From Lactarius indigo (taxonomy: Eukaryota > Basidiomycota > Agaricomycetes > Russulales > Russulaceae), in NCBI GenBank assembly GCA_025766275.1, contig JAFKAC010000048.1, forward strand, positions 372,001 to 436,000: a stretch of 64,000 nt of DNA. Reading direction: 5' to 3'. This document shows, in pieces, positions 20,025 to 30,990 of the stretch. A program made the translations under genes and the position numbers. The notes below the pieces were generated by a model that saw only the letters and a list, made by a program, of their open reading frames with translations, was not told the origin of the DNA and ran no database searches. Every line of letters begins with the position of its first letter. Within the stretch, counting starts at the first letter, position 1.

Positions 20025-21730
20025 AAATCCTCGTCGGTGAAGAGGGCGTCGAGGATGGCCTCTTTCTCATCGTTTTTCATGGCGCGGACCTGGACGACAA
20101 AGCTGTCGCCGTTCTTCGTTTGCAGGGTTGGTTTGGTGGTGCTAAGAGCGGCTGCTGCCGGTGCTGAGGTTGGTTCGACTTCGGCGATGCGTGCGGAAGT
20201 CGTATTTCCGCGGCGGTTGTCGTTCTGGCGGATCGTTGTTGCCCCACTGCTAGTCTGGCTGGTCGATCGTTTCGGGCAATCGCGTGATAGGTGGCCTTTT
20301 CCGAAACAGCGGAAGCAACGACCCTCTGAGCGGCAGCGTTGCATTTCTTCGTCGGTTAGCGCGATGCGAGCGCGATCGACGTCCATTGCATCAGGATCGC
20401 GGGCTGGTGTTGTAGTCGGCTGAATGGTCTGGTTGTTGGTACGTCGTCCTCCTCCGTGATTGCCACTCGAATTGAACAGCTGGAACCATTCCTGCTTAGT
20501 CTTTCCGCCAATCTTTTTGCCCCCATCGTTGAGGCCTACACGAGCGCGAAGCATCGCGTACTTCCGTTGTTCTTTCTGGGCCGCTTCGACCCACTGGGCG
20601 AATGTTTCAGGTACGGTGTCGCGTTTCAAGATGGCCGATAAGAGGCCACACGGCAATCCTCCCGAATAGAGGTCGACTGTGGCTGCGGCGTCAAGGGCGT
20701 ATCCTGCCTTCGCGGCAAGGTTCTGGAATGTGGCGGTATACGTGTCGAGGTCTGCTCCTTTCATTTGGAGCGCTTTCAGGAGCTGGTAAGCATCCTGCTT
20801 TTCGGTGACGTTGGTGTAAGCTGATTTAAAGCTGGTGACGAAGTCGTTCCATAACGACTCGTCGGTTTTTGGGATAGCAGCCGCCGTCGTCGTGCCACTA
20901 ACTTTTGTTCGAAGTCCCTCGAGTTGGGTGTCAACCCAGTCGTCGACATTGGGTCCACGGATGAAGGATAGCGCTAAGAATACGCGCTGGTAAGGCGATC
21001 GGATTACTGATGAGTCCTCATTCATGCCACGATACAGGTCGAATTCTCGAAGGAACTTCTTCGACTTATCGCGGGAGCCATCGAATATGGCTGGGGCGTT
21101 GCCGCTGAGCTTTCCTCCCGAAGAGGTGTTGGCTGCGGATCCCGAGGACATAGCGGGTGCTGATGGGGTGATAACGGGTGGTGCTGTGACGGTAAGAAGA
21201 GGTGGGAATACAGGTGAGACGGGCGTTGAGGCAGCTGCAATCTGGTGCCAAAAGTCTGGGGCGTTGATGGGTACGTTTTCTAGTGCGGTGGTGAGGTCGT
21301 TTGGTGCTGATGTTTCAGCAGGTATGTCTTCGCTTTCGATAGGATGATCCTCCTCAACAGGAGAATCTACGCGAACTGGTGCAGTTGGTTCGGGAAAGGT
21401 TTCGGGATGGTCGAGATGATACCGCTCGGGGTTCTCGTCGTCTTCTGGGTTCCACCAGCCAAGACCGACGTCGTTGTTTCAGGGGATGGCGAGGGATGAC
21501 TTAGTGAAAAACTCGGTACCGCATTTTTCGAGGACGTGCCACCGGTGGTTTATAAAATCGAGGTTATAAATGCGTCCGTTGAGGAGAGCTCGATAGCCTC
21601 CGTGTCTGTCAACGTGTGATGAGTTCCAGTAAGCGCACCCAAGTACGTGTGTCGGTAAGTCGTCTTGCCAGCGGCGGAATACCTTGGTCCACTGGTCGTC
21701 GGGTAATAGATCGAGTTCGATGCTAGCCAC
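20021..21730 (-). pseudogene. gag: Element C Gag (one nonsense codon), probable GUG start
   Basis: Opens with GTG at 21730 in the sequence CCACCGTGG, a Kozak-like context with G for A. An in-frame TGA near the LTR end excludes a start further upstream. The N-terminal DDQWTKVFRRW and VLGCAYW match family-1 Gag. A TGA at 21479-21481 interrupts the frame. The first in-frame ATG after that is at 21151. Capsid domain (IFDGSRDKSKKFLREF, YSGGLP) and CCHC knuckle (CFRCFGKGHLSRDC) follow, with a TAG stop at 20021. Only one ATG, out of frame, occurs between the predicted RNA start (21981) and 21152. Confidence 0.85.
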
Positions 21731-21751
21731 GGTGGCTAGTTCTGAGGTCGG

Positions 21752-21763
21752 TAGCTTTGGCTT
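21752..21763 (-). other. Self-priming primer-binding site of element C
   Basis: Minus strand AAGCCAAAGCTA, one nucleotide from the LTR. It is the exact reverse complement of LTR bases 21981 down to 21970, which lie 33 nt below a TATATAAA. This is a different sequence from family 1 but has the same arrangement. Confidence 0.7.
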
Positions 21764-21764
21764 A

Positions 21765-22168
21765 TGTCACACCACTGCCGGGGCGTGCGTCTGTTCTGTA
21801 ACAGGTCCTGCCTTAGGCAAAGGATACTGAGTCGACCCGCTGCTGAGCAGAACAGCGTCTAAGTTCAATGGGTGTTCCTTGATATAGCTCAAGGTAACAA
21901 GGCTTCAGAGAAGAGGACTGTGGTAGAGAAGAGAGGAAAGTGCTGAGGGAACTAGACAGTATATTGACGAAGCCAAAGCTAAGGACATATAGGGTATGCT
22001 ACAGGGTTTATATAGCTAGTGTCCAGGGGTGCCAGCGAGGCAATACAATGCCAGCAAGGCAACTGCCAGCAAGACAACTGCCAGCAAGACAACTGCCAGC
22101 AAGACAAAGAAGTGAAGGAAGAATGGAAAGGAAGGGAAGGAGAGGAAAAATATGGGGCGTTCATGACA
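21765..22168 (-). repeat. 5' LTR of element C (404 bp)
   Basis: Same ends as the 3' LTR, with four instead of five tandem 15-bp units. It contains the predicted promoter (TATATAAA from 22014, RNA start about 21981). Confidence 0.93.
21970..22014 (-). promoter_or_regulatory. LTR promoter of element C
   Basis: Minus-strand TATATAAA begins at 22014. The 12-mer TAGCTTTGGCTT complementary to the primer-binding site begins at 21981. The spacing of 33 nt is typical of TATA to RNA start. Confidence 0.55.
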
Positions 22169-22216
22169 GTAAGGGTTCACAAGTCAGAATGCCGCATTCT
22201 CAGCCAAAATGTAACA
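22169..22216 (-). repeat. Remainder of element D 5' LTR
   Basis: Duplicated gtaag followed by the LTR end (gggttcacaag to gtaaca), completing the LTR begun at 14743. Confidence 0.9.
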
Positions 22217-22545
22217 GGCACCTAAGTCTGTGGATGTTCCTTGATATAGCTCAAGGCAACAAAGCTTCAGAGAAGAGGGCTGTGGTAGAGAAGAGAGGAA
22301 AGTACTGAGGGGACTAGACAGTATATTGACGAAGCCAAAGCTAAGGAAATACAGGGTGTATTACGGGGTTTATATAGCTAGTGTCCAGGGGTGCCAGCAA
22401 GGCAATACAGTGCCAGCAAGGCAAATGCCAGCAAAGCAGATGCCAGCAAAGCAAATGCCAGCAAAGCAAATGCCAGCAGAACGAAGAAGTGAAGGAGAAA
22501 TAGAAGGGAGGAGAAAGAGAGGAAAAATAGGGGGCGTTCATGACA
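22217..22545 (-). repeat. Truncated C-type LTR (solo or 5' LTR) in the DDE transposase gene
   Basis: Diverged copy of the element C LTR, including TATA region, tandem units (ccagcaaagcaaatg type) and the atgaca end. Its left part is separated by element D. Transposase coding sequence follows directly at 22546, so this LTR inserted into that gene. Whether it is solo or the end of a full element cannot be seen. Confidence 0.85.
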
Positions 22546-23836
22546 TTAGGGGTCAACCCACATCCCGGCAACAATGTGACGTTTGACTCTGAGTTGGGGT
22601 CATCTTGTTGGCTCCCATCATCAAGACCGTCGCCACCAATGTCAACATTATCATCATTCAGCTGGTCCAATGACTCCAAGCTGCTGGGTGGGGTTGGAAA
22701 TGACTCAGGAAGGTGGGGTCTAGTTGATAATGCATGACTCGGACCAAAAGCTTCTTTCGGAAAGATGCTAGGGTTGAACAGGCGAATTCCACATCTTTTC
22801 CAGGCAGAAAGGATGGTCTTGGGTTTATATGATTTGGTGCATGCTGCCATGTACTCCCAGATCAATGTTCGCCGTGTAATTCCCTCTCCAGTTTCATCCA
22901 TGGCAAGCACACAATGGCTTTGCCATGCTCGTTGTAATGGGCTGGAGACACCAACATCCAGGGGTTGCAGATGGTGCAACGTGTGGGAGGGGAGGGAATA
23001 TAGGTGAATACCATGGTTTAGTGCTGCATCCAATAGCTCAATGGTTTCATGTGATCGGTGCCCATCATAGATGAGGAGAATTGGCCCTCCAGTCAAGTTC
23101 CTTGCTTTGGCTTGAGGCACAAAGCACTTCTCAAAGCACTGTATGCCGATGTAGTTGCTCATCCACCCCTTATCGGACAGGGCAACTCTACAGACATGGT
23201 AAGCATTTGCCTTTGCAAGTCACGTTCAGAACCGCTTACAGAATGCCATCCTCTTCAAAGTATTCTTTGTGAAGGACATTCTTCCCACTAAATACAAAGC
23301 CAGGCTTCAAGTTGGACCTGTCAGCAGCAACACATTCAATTACTGTGACCAGCTCGAGTTTGCCATTGTGAGTTTTTGCACAAACTTGCTGATCCTTGGA
23401 AAATAGGTACTTTGTGTTGTCGAGCCTCCTACCGCCACCAAGTTGAAGCCCTTTTTTGTCCATATTGTACAAGATCTCCCAAGGTACATTTGTTTCCTTT
23501 AAGAGGGTACCAAGGAGCTCGAAATGGTGGCTTACAGTGGTAGGATTGAAATTTCATGCATGCTTGACATCAAGGCCAGTTGGTCGCCTCAGTGATAATT
23601 CTGGCTTTCAAGCCAAGAGATTGTATATCCAGTTCTTTGCAGGTAATTCTGGCTTTCCAGTCTTCGTGGACCTTTCCCAAAGGACATGGCTCAGGTCTCC
23701 CACCTTTGCACAAAGTGCTTGCTTTGTGAGGGGTTCACCCAGCATCCCCATATGTTTGACCCAATCATATACTGCATTTTCTTGTGCATCGGTAAGTAGG
23801 TGCTTTGACTTTTGAGCTTCTGATTGAGACGTGTGG
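22546..23836 (-). pseudogene. pogo/CENP-B-like DDE transposase, C-terminal part
   Basis: DNA transposase of the Tc1/mariner-pogo type common in fungi. The three catalytic aspartates are still readable: YNMDKKG (codon at 23458-23460), LLIYDGHRSHE (23064-23066) and LQPLDVGVS (22955-22957). The central region starts with LLTDAQENAVYDWV at about 23790. At least three stops or shifts interrupt it (near 23605, 23570, 23235), so it is dead. The N-terminal DNA-binding part is 30 kb away at 54566-54743, separated by element E. Confidence 0.85.
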
Positions 23837-24359
23837 TGTAACACCGTCACGACGTCAGCTCGACTTGAGCACAGAGTGGCGGTAACGACTTAGCGATAGT
23901 CTCGACACAACGACACGAAGGTCTGTGTTCTTGCCTTGGTGAATACACGAAGGTACACCGGCAAGTCCTGATGGCTCTACTGGACTGGTCACAGACGAAG
24001 CTGGACCTAAGTGTTTGATAGCAAAGATGAGAATGAAAGAAACAAGTGACGATTCAAGAAGACCAAGATGGCGTATCTTGGTCTTCACAATACAGTTTAA
24101 ATACAAGTCGAGCAGGCTTAGAAGCGCTGCTATGAGTCACAGTAGGTAGCATCCAACGTATCGCAGAAACACCGCAAAGCTAATACTACTAGTACCTGTA
24201 CTAGTATTGAGTCACCAAGGCACCACTCAGTCAGCTATCAGTCGCAATCGCCTATCATACTACTGTATCACTGTAGGTAAGTCCACAACTAATATACCTT
24301 ACCGCCGTAGTTGCAACTGGTACAGTAAGGGTATGGAGACAACCATTCGAAGCATAACA
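23837..24359 (-). repeat. 3' LTR of element E
   Basis: Near-identical to 54043-54565, including the distinctive gggtatggagacaac near the end. The polypurine tract (gaagagggggtga on the minus strand) is at 24360-24372. Confidence 0.93.
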
Positions 24360-24388
24360 TCACCCCCTCTTCAGCGTGAGACCCCGAC

Positions 24389-27300
24389 TCACCGAAAATC
24401 CCTGGGTTGCCAACTGCGCTGCTCATCGGCAATACGCTCCAACGCCATGGCGTGTTCGAGGCGGTAAATGCAGTTGCGCTTGTCATCCTGCACGCATAGG
24501 ATCATAGCACGGAGTTGACTCACCCATGCGTGGAGTCGGTCCACCTCGTAGCTCGCTGCGCAGTAGTGCGTTACCTCCGCCGTAAGCGTCTCGTCGTTAA
24601 TACAGTTGAGCGCGCGGTCGGTGATCTTGTCGGCTGCAAAGATCACGAGGTCTTCGTGTGGGTAGATAGGTCGCAGCACCGGCGACACGTGTGGTTCTGC
24701 GTAAAGGGGTTTGCCGTAAACGTGGGGCGAACCTGGTATGACTCCCAGAATCATCGGCTCTGCCCCTCCAATTAGTTGAATGTGGGAGGCATCTCTTTCA
24801 ATGCTGTCTGGCCCGGTGATGGGGTACGCAATATGATGGGGTCGTCGATTAGCCTGGAACCCTTCAGGCGCAATGACGTGTGCTGGGTCCTCGGCCATGG
24901 TGAAGTTGCAGGTAGGCGCTGCGCCAGGCACTCGCAGACATCCTCGAAACATGGGGGAGCTGTCGGTGTAGACGAGCCATGGCGTGATGCGGGGATCAGT
25001 AGGGTCGCGTTTCGTTCGAAGGAGGGGGTGTCTCGCCAGGTAGTAATCATCGTCATCATGGCCAGCCTCAATAGCCGCCACCTCTCCCGACGCTCCTGCA
25101 TCTCCCTCAGCCGCGCTGCCGCCATGTCCAGCTGCTCCTTCTGCCATTCCACTGCTACTCTCCTCCAACCCTCCAACTTGTACTCCATCAGAGCTTGTGC
25201 GCTCTTCGTTGCACAGGAAAATTCCGCGAACGCTGATGAGGTCGTCACTTGGGGGGATGGCGGTGATGGGTTCGCGCTCCCTGGCATCGTTTCAGAAGAT
25301 GTGGACAATGCAGGACTCATTGTCGGGCAATGTTGTGGGATCTGGGAATCTGGTGACAACGTGTGCCCATTCTTGCGTGGTGATGGGCCCCTCTGCTGGT
25401 CTAAGAGGCGTCCATGGGGTAAGCTGAGTGTTTGGTACTTCGGTGTCGTCGTCTTCAGCCAGAAGGGTGCGTGCGTCTTGCACAAGGGAGTCGAGGAGTG
25501 CCGCTTGTGTGACATGTCGCAGAGGGGAGGTAGGCATATGAGTGATGGTAGATCGAAGGAAGAGGGGATGACTTTCCAGAGTTGCTATGTCCCCGCTTTT
25601 AAGTGTTTGGCCGTGTGTCAAGGTTTCCTGATATTGTTGAAGGGCCTCGGGTGCAAAGACATCATCCTTGTTGACCCACTGGTTCTCCAAGTCTGGGTAC
25701 CCCTTCCATTTGATCAGATATTGAAGTCGCCTCCCTCGGCCGACATGCCAGGTGTCTAGAATGGCCTCGACTTCATATTCTTCTTCCCCATCAATTAGTT
25801 CTGGTGGCGGTCATGTGAAGTTCTCGCCATGAAGGGGGGTTTGTTTGTAGGGTGTGAGAAGATTGATGTGAAACACTGGGTGTATGCTCCACTGCGTGGG
25901 AAGTTCCAGTCGATAATTGTAAGGCGACATCACCTGAATCACATGAAAGGGTCCGTGGCATCGTGCCGCTAATTTTGCTGTAGGTTGATTGGTTCGTAAG
26001 TGCTTTCCCTCGAGCCACACGAGGTCGTTGATGCGGAATTTGGGCGTATCTTTGTTGCGTACCCATGCTTCTTGTGCCTTCTTCATGAGGCGTTGGGCGT
26101 TATCTCTGGCCTCCTTTAGCTGCATTAGTTGCATGGTCACATGGGGAATTGGAGAGGGCTTATCGGTCCAATCAGCTTGTGGGTCATATCCCATCAGAAG
26201 TTGAAATGGCAAGCTTTTGGTATGTTCATGAGGCCAGTTGTTATGCGCGAATTCAGCGATTGGCAGATAAGTGGTCCAGTTATCTTGGCGCTCATTTACC
26301 CAGAAGCGTAAGTACTGTTCCAACCACTGGTTAGTCCTTTCTGACTGACCGTCGGTACGCGGATGATATGCCGTGGATATGTTTTTCTGGATCCCGAGAA
26401 TATGGCATGCTTCTCAGGTGAACTTGGATGTGAATCGAGGGTTGCGGTCACTGATGATTTTACGCGGTAGCCCGTAACGTTTGAAAACATGGTCAATGTA
26501 CAGGGCAGCTGTTTCTTTGGCAGTGATTTCTTCCTTGCATGGTATGAAGACTGAGGCCTTACTACAGTCGTGATCTGTGACCATTAGTATGCTATCGTGC
26601 CCCTTTGATGTAGGTAGCTTAGTGATGAAGTCCAATGCTACTGTTTGGAATGGAGTGGCTTCCAACACTGGTGTTATGGGGTGCAGGGCTGCTCGAATTG
26701 GCCTCGTATTGACCTTGTTCCTTTGACATTCCACACATCCTTGTACGTACTCGTATATGTCTCTTCGTAGTTGGGGCCACCAGTAATGTCTCTCCAGGAT
26801 TTGTTGCATCCTCGCAATCCCCGGATGTCCATGCATTGGCAGGTCGTGATGGTCATGTATTAGCACGCGTTGTGTGGACGCTGGTCCTGTGATTACGAAC
26901 CTGCCATCCTTGTACCACTCTCCTTGTATCTTCTTCAGACGATAAGGGTCGACCCACAGTTTGATGACTTCTGCATCCTGCTGGTGTCGGGGTTGCAGCA
27001 GGTTCGGATCGATAGTGAGCGTTCGGGCCATGTTGAGGGTTCTCACAAAGACTTCAGGGGGCAAAATGACGACTTCGCTGTTGTCCTTGGTCCCTTGATC
27101 GTAATCGGGTCGCCTTGACAAGGCATCTGCTCTGCCATTATTCTTTCCTTTGATGTGATGGATCTCGAAGTCGTATTCAAAGAGTTCAAGCACTTCCCTT
27201 GCAACCCGTCTACTAATCTTTTGCGGCGATTTCCAGTACTGTAAGTTCAAATGGTCTGAATAGATTTTGATTTTGTGTGGGGCTCCTGCGAGTAGTGGTC

Positions 27301-29128
27301 TCCAGTTCCGCAGGGCCTTGACTATTGCGAGCAGCTCTAGGTCGTAAATGTTGTAATTTCACTCTGCTTCGGAGAGCGTTGCTGAGTAGTAGCCTATGGG
27401 GTGTTGTTTTCTGTCAGACTTCTTTTGTAGTAATACGGCTCCCACCGCATAGCCTGAGGCATCAACCTCCAGTTCAAACAGGTCCTGGAGGACGGGGTGC
27501 GCCAATACTGGTTCTTCTGTTACAAGGTGCTTTAATGTATTGAATGCCTTTTCTTCCTCCTCCGTCCATCACCATTCTTCGTCTTTTCGTGTCAGTTTGG
27601 TGAGTGGCTTGGCGTGAGTTGCGAAGCCGCGGATGAAAAGTCTGTAAAAGTTACAGAAGCCTAGGAAGGATCAGACATCTTTGACTTTTGTTGGCATCGG
27701 CCAGTCTCTGATGCCTTGAACTTTTACAGGGTCCATTCGGGTCACCCCCCTTTCAAGGATTACCCCCAGGTAATCCATACGCGGCTGATGGAACAGGCAC
27801 TTCTCGAGCTTGAAGTAGAGATCGTGCTCCTGTGCAATGCGTAAGACGTCGCGTACCGCAGCGATGTGGGCAACTAAATCATGGTCGAAGTGAGTGGCTA
27901 TCCCGATATCATCCATATAGACACATATTGTAGTGCCCAGGCACTTGTGCTTCGTGATCGTATCCCGATAGATGTGATTCATCATGGCCTGGAAGGTAGT
28001 GGGGGAGTTGGTGAGGCCAAAGAACATGACCATTGGCTCGAAGAGGCCGAATTTGGTCTTGAACGCCGCCTTCTCTTGGTTGCCATCTCAGATCCATATG
28101 TTGTTATAGCCCCAATGAACGTCGAGCTTCGTGTAAATGTGAGCATTACTGAGGTCGAGAATGAGGTCTTGAATGAGTGGCAGCGGGTACTGGTTGTGGA
28201 TCGTGTGGGAGTTAATAACTCGGTAGTCCTGTACCAGGCATAGCTTTCCATCCTTCTTTTTAATGAAGAAAAAGGATGATGCGTACGGGGAGATAGAGGG
28301 TCGTAAGTACCCTTGTTTTAGCTTCTCATCTAGGAATTCTTTAAGTTCCCCTTCTTCCTTTTGCGTCATAGGGTATATTTTGCAATCTATAGCGGTCGGC
28401 GCTGATGGTTTGAAGTCTATTGCGTGGTCCCACGGTCTTGCCGGGGGGAAGCGATGCGAGGCCTGCTTGTTGAAAAGCCTGCTGAACATTGCGTACTCGG
28501 GAGGGAGTACAGCCACTGTTTGCTGTTGCTTTGCTTGTATGGCCAACTCCGTCAAGGTGGTGGCTCTGGCAAACGTTTCATTTTCTAATTCTTGTACGAT
28601 ATCTTCTTTTTTGGCCATAATTAGGGCTTAAATGGTGGTTACGGAGAGCAGTTCTTCAGTAGTGGCCAGTACTACTGGTTGCATGTCGGGGTGCATAGTT
28701 GCCATGGCCCAGCTAATGGTGGGTTTAAATGTGCTTAGCCATGGATAACCCAGCACCATATCTTTGCTGCCAAGGTCGGTGACCAGGAAGGTCATCTTTT
28801 TTATCTGTCCTCACGTTTTCACTTCTAGGTTAACATAATGAGTGATTAACCCAGCTTTTTTTTCTGTGTTGTCTATATTCCATATCTTGCGAGGCGTGTC
28901 TAGTAGCTGCACCAGGATGCCTGCCCGGGCCGCCATGCTTGGTCGAATGAAGTTGTCGGTCGCTCCAGAGTCGACCAGTGCATTGGTTTCAGTCGTTTGG
29001 TAATTCGTTCGAACGGTCACTGGAATTTGCAGAGATCGATAGCGCGTCGTTACGATTACAGAATTACATTGTAGAGCCCTCACCCAGACTGACGGGTTCA
29101 GGCGTCCCGAAATCCCTCTTTTCCCCAC
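24389..29128 (-). pseudogene. Element E pol with nine Arg-to-stop codons
   Basis: Protease, RT (YMDD), RNase H, integrase, chromodomain and C-terminal extension all remain in one frame with no frameshift, broken only by nonsense codons. I counted nine: KT*GQ, TI*AL, I*DG, V*SF, W*W, E*NY, T*EA, T*PP, F*ND. Each falls where intact copies (A or F) have Arg, as expected from CGA-to-TGA transitions. The C-terminal block from about 25168 to 24389 is uninterrupted. Confidence 0.93.
24772..25515 (-). CDS. ORF-X of element E (247 codons, open)
   Basis: The +1-frame overlapping ORF, still open although E pol is dead. It starts MSHKRHSST, has the helix [44 protein letters not shown] and TPSPGQT, and runs 10 codons past the usual stop. 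Its survival without stops is weak evidence on its own because it holds few CGA codons. Confidence 0.4.
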   Translation of the reverse strand: MSHKRHSSTPLCKTHAPFWLKTTTPKYQTLSLPHGRLLDQQRGPSPRKNGHTLSPDSQIPQHCPTMSPALSTSSETMPGSANPSPPSPQVTTSSAFAEFSCATKSAQALMEYKLEGWRRVAVEWQKEQLDMAAARLREMQERRERWRLLRLAMMTMITTWRDTPSFERNATLLIPASRHGSSTPTAPPCFEDVCECLAQRLPATSPWPRTQHTSLRLKGSRLIDDPIILRTPSPGQTALKEMPPTFN

Positions 29129-29713
29129 AAATCTTGAAGTATGAGGTCTTTTACCTCATCCGTACTGTTGGCCACTTGCGTGAGCCACTCCTTTGCTTGT
29201 TCTCCCACGGTCTTCGTAGTAGCCGTGTTTATTTGCGGCATGGGCGTTGCGCTGGTTGCTGGCGACATGTACCCTGGCAGCGATGGTTCGTATTGCGACA
29301 CCGGTCCTTGTGGGTATCCAGTGGTTTCTGTCATCCTACTGCTCGATGGGATGTTCTGCCATTGTCCTTGCATATGGGGGTGTGGGCAATTTCATAAGAG
29401 GTGGCCAGGAGCGTGACAGTTATAGCAAAGGACATTCCTTAAGTCCCTTCGAGAGCCTCCTCTACCCCGTCCTCGAGCTCCGGGTCCTCCCCTCAGTGGG
29501 AATGGTGGTGCAGACCAGTTGTGGGGTAACTTATTGAAGTCAATGTCTTCTGAGCCAGCGAGTCGTACCTTGGCGCAGTCGGCCGACGTGTCCATGGCCC
29601 AGGGGTTAGTCTGGGGTAAGTTTTGTGGAAGCGTCCATCCAGCGTTACCACTTTGTTTTTTTGGCTGTGTCGGGGTATTCTTGTATTCGTTGAGCCTCGC
29701 TTTGAGGTGTATA
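29098..29713 (-). pseudogene. Element E gag, 3' part
   Basis: From YIHLKARLNEYKN (at the transposon P junction) through the zinc knuckle (CYNCHAPGHLL, then TGA for Arg) to VANSTDEVKDLILQDLWGKE and the stop. It pairs with the 5' part at 52599-54023. GGGAAAA is kept but GGGTTTT has become GGGATTT. Confidence 0.9.
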
Positions 29714-29715
29714 TA

Positions 29716-30177
29716 CATCAGCAACACAACAGCCGCTTAAATTTTCGCTTATTTGAGTAATAATCCGAATAAGTGTCCCTAAATGGGATTAAGTGTACAT
29801 TAATCCAATTTCAGGTCAGATGCTGTTTAAGTGCCGTTAAGCAAACAAGTAGATTCATTTTCTTAAATTAGGCTTATTTTTCGGATTATATTTCTGCTTA
29901 CTGAATAATCGTATAGCTTATTGTTCAACCACCAATTAAGTCTGAAATTAATCCATTGATTCAGAAAGCGGGTTTTCGATTAAGTGAACTAAGAAAGACG
30001 ATGCGATCGACAAATCTGGTTGGTAGAATGTATATACATTTGTGAAATTTCACAACACAAACAAGCACTCTGATCAATACGAACACAATAACTACGGCCT
30101 TCCGTTTTGTCCATGGCTTCAATATATACTATTAGAACTGATTGGCAAAGTAATAAACAAATGCCAGGGACCCACCA
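29716..30177. repeat. Left end of transposon P: inverted repeat and AT-rich subterminal region
   Basis: After the 16-bp inverted repeat comes AT-rich non-coding DNA with repeated ttaagtg/cttaa motifs (for example in gattaagtg, tttaagtg, gttaagc). Related motifs occur near the right end (tttaagtg, cacttag). Such subterminal repeats are often transposase-binding sites. No gene is seen. Confidence 0.6.
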
Positions 30178-30445
30178 TTAGCAGAATGACAGAGTGGCAC
30201 GTTCACCAAATAGCTGCTCGTCTGGCGGCATTGTTGCCTTTGAGGACCTCGCTTTTTGGTTTGTTGCGACCAGCCACGCCTCATAAAGAATTGTTTCCAT
30301 CACATTACGGGGAACTTGGTCCAATAATAACATGAATTTGCAAGTCGCTCCACCCCAAAGTGTGTCCGAGAAAGGTTGAGGTGGGCCATTGGGCTGCTCA
30401 ACCTTCCAAACGGTGGTCTTTGTCGCCTTGCGCTTGCGTTTGGTG
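30178..30445 (-). pseudogene. Transposon P accessory gene, 3' part
   Basis: Encodes the C-terminus of the minus-strand gene at 38303-40692: a basic stretch (TKRKRKATKTT), then VWKVEQPNG, FSDTLWGGATCKFM and a stop at 30178. The frame joins the 5' part exactly when element G and one tggtg are removed. Confidence 0.7.
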
Positions 30446-30959
30446 TGTAACGTCGTCACGATGTTAGCTTGACTTGAGCTCGGAATGGCGATAACAACTT
30501 AGCAAGTGGGCTCTGTCGACTTGAAGACGCGAAGGTCCAAGCCCTTGCCTTAGTGAATACACGGAGGTACACCAGCAAGCTTTGCTGTGCTTGAGTCACG
30601 ATTGGAGTTGGACCCTCTCGAGTAGGCGAGTGGAGAAGAGAAGAGAAAGAAGAGAGAAAGTGACGATTCAAGAAGACCAAGATGGTGTATCTTGGTCTTC
30701 ACAGGACACTATAAATACAAGTCGAGCAGGCTTTGAAGCGCTGCTATGAGTCACCGTAAGTAAGCGTCCAACGTATCGCGTAAGTAGCTCGATCCTAGTA
30801 CCACTACTACCAGTATTAGTGGCGTCGGTCATCAGTCAGCAATCGTATCGTATCTCCTATCACACTGCCGTATCACCGTAGTAAAGTCCGCAACTAATCT
30901 ACCTTACCACCGTAGTTGCAACCGGTACAGTAAGGGTCCGTACGAGTCAAAACGTGACA
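30446..30959 (-). repeat. 3' LTR of element G
   Basis: Ends tgtaac/gtgaca. The polypurine tract (aaagaggaggtga, minus strand) is at 30960-30972. The promoter palindrome and TATA box are present. Confidence 0.93.
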
Positions 30960-30990
30960 TCACCTCCTCTTTAAGCGTGAGTCCCCAGGC

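Larger units (their letters stand above)
15235..22168 (-). mobile_element. Element C: second-family Gypsy chromovirus, TSD gtaag
   Basis: About 6.9 kb with LTRs 15235-15653 and 21765-22168, target duplication gtaag at 15230-15234 and 22169-22173, gag, protease, RT-RNase H-integrase-chromodomain. The LTRs differ mainly by one 15-bp repeat unit. The coding region carries single TGA stops in gag and pol plus a roughly 700-bp non-homologous segment between protease and RT. It lacks the long post-chromodomain tail of family 1: Pol ends about 30 residues after the chromodomain. Confidence 0.93.
8000..22216 (-). mobile_element. Element D: degenerate family-1 Gypsy element, five times interrupted or nested
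   Basis: Remains in order from the right: 5' LTR (14743-15234 plus 22174-22216), gag (12678-14723), pol (9856-12708, 8642-9400, 8000-8123). Its left end is outside the window because element B inserted in the pol tail. It also holds two solo LTRs in pol, and element C in its 5' LTR. D itself lies in a C-type LTR, which resumes at 22217. Many Arg codons of intact copies are Cys, His, Gln or stop here, the pattern of CpG transitions. Confidence 0.88.
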
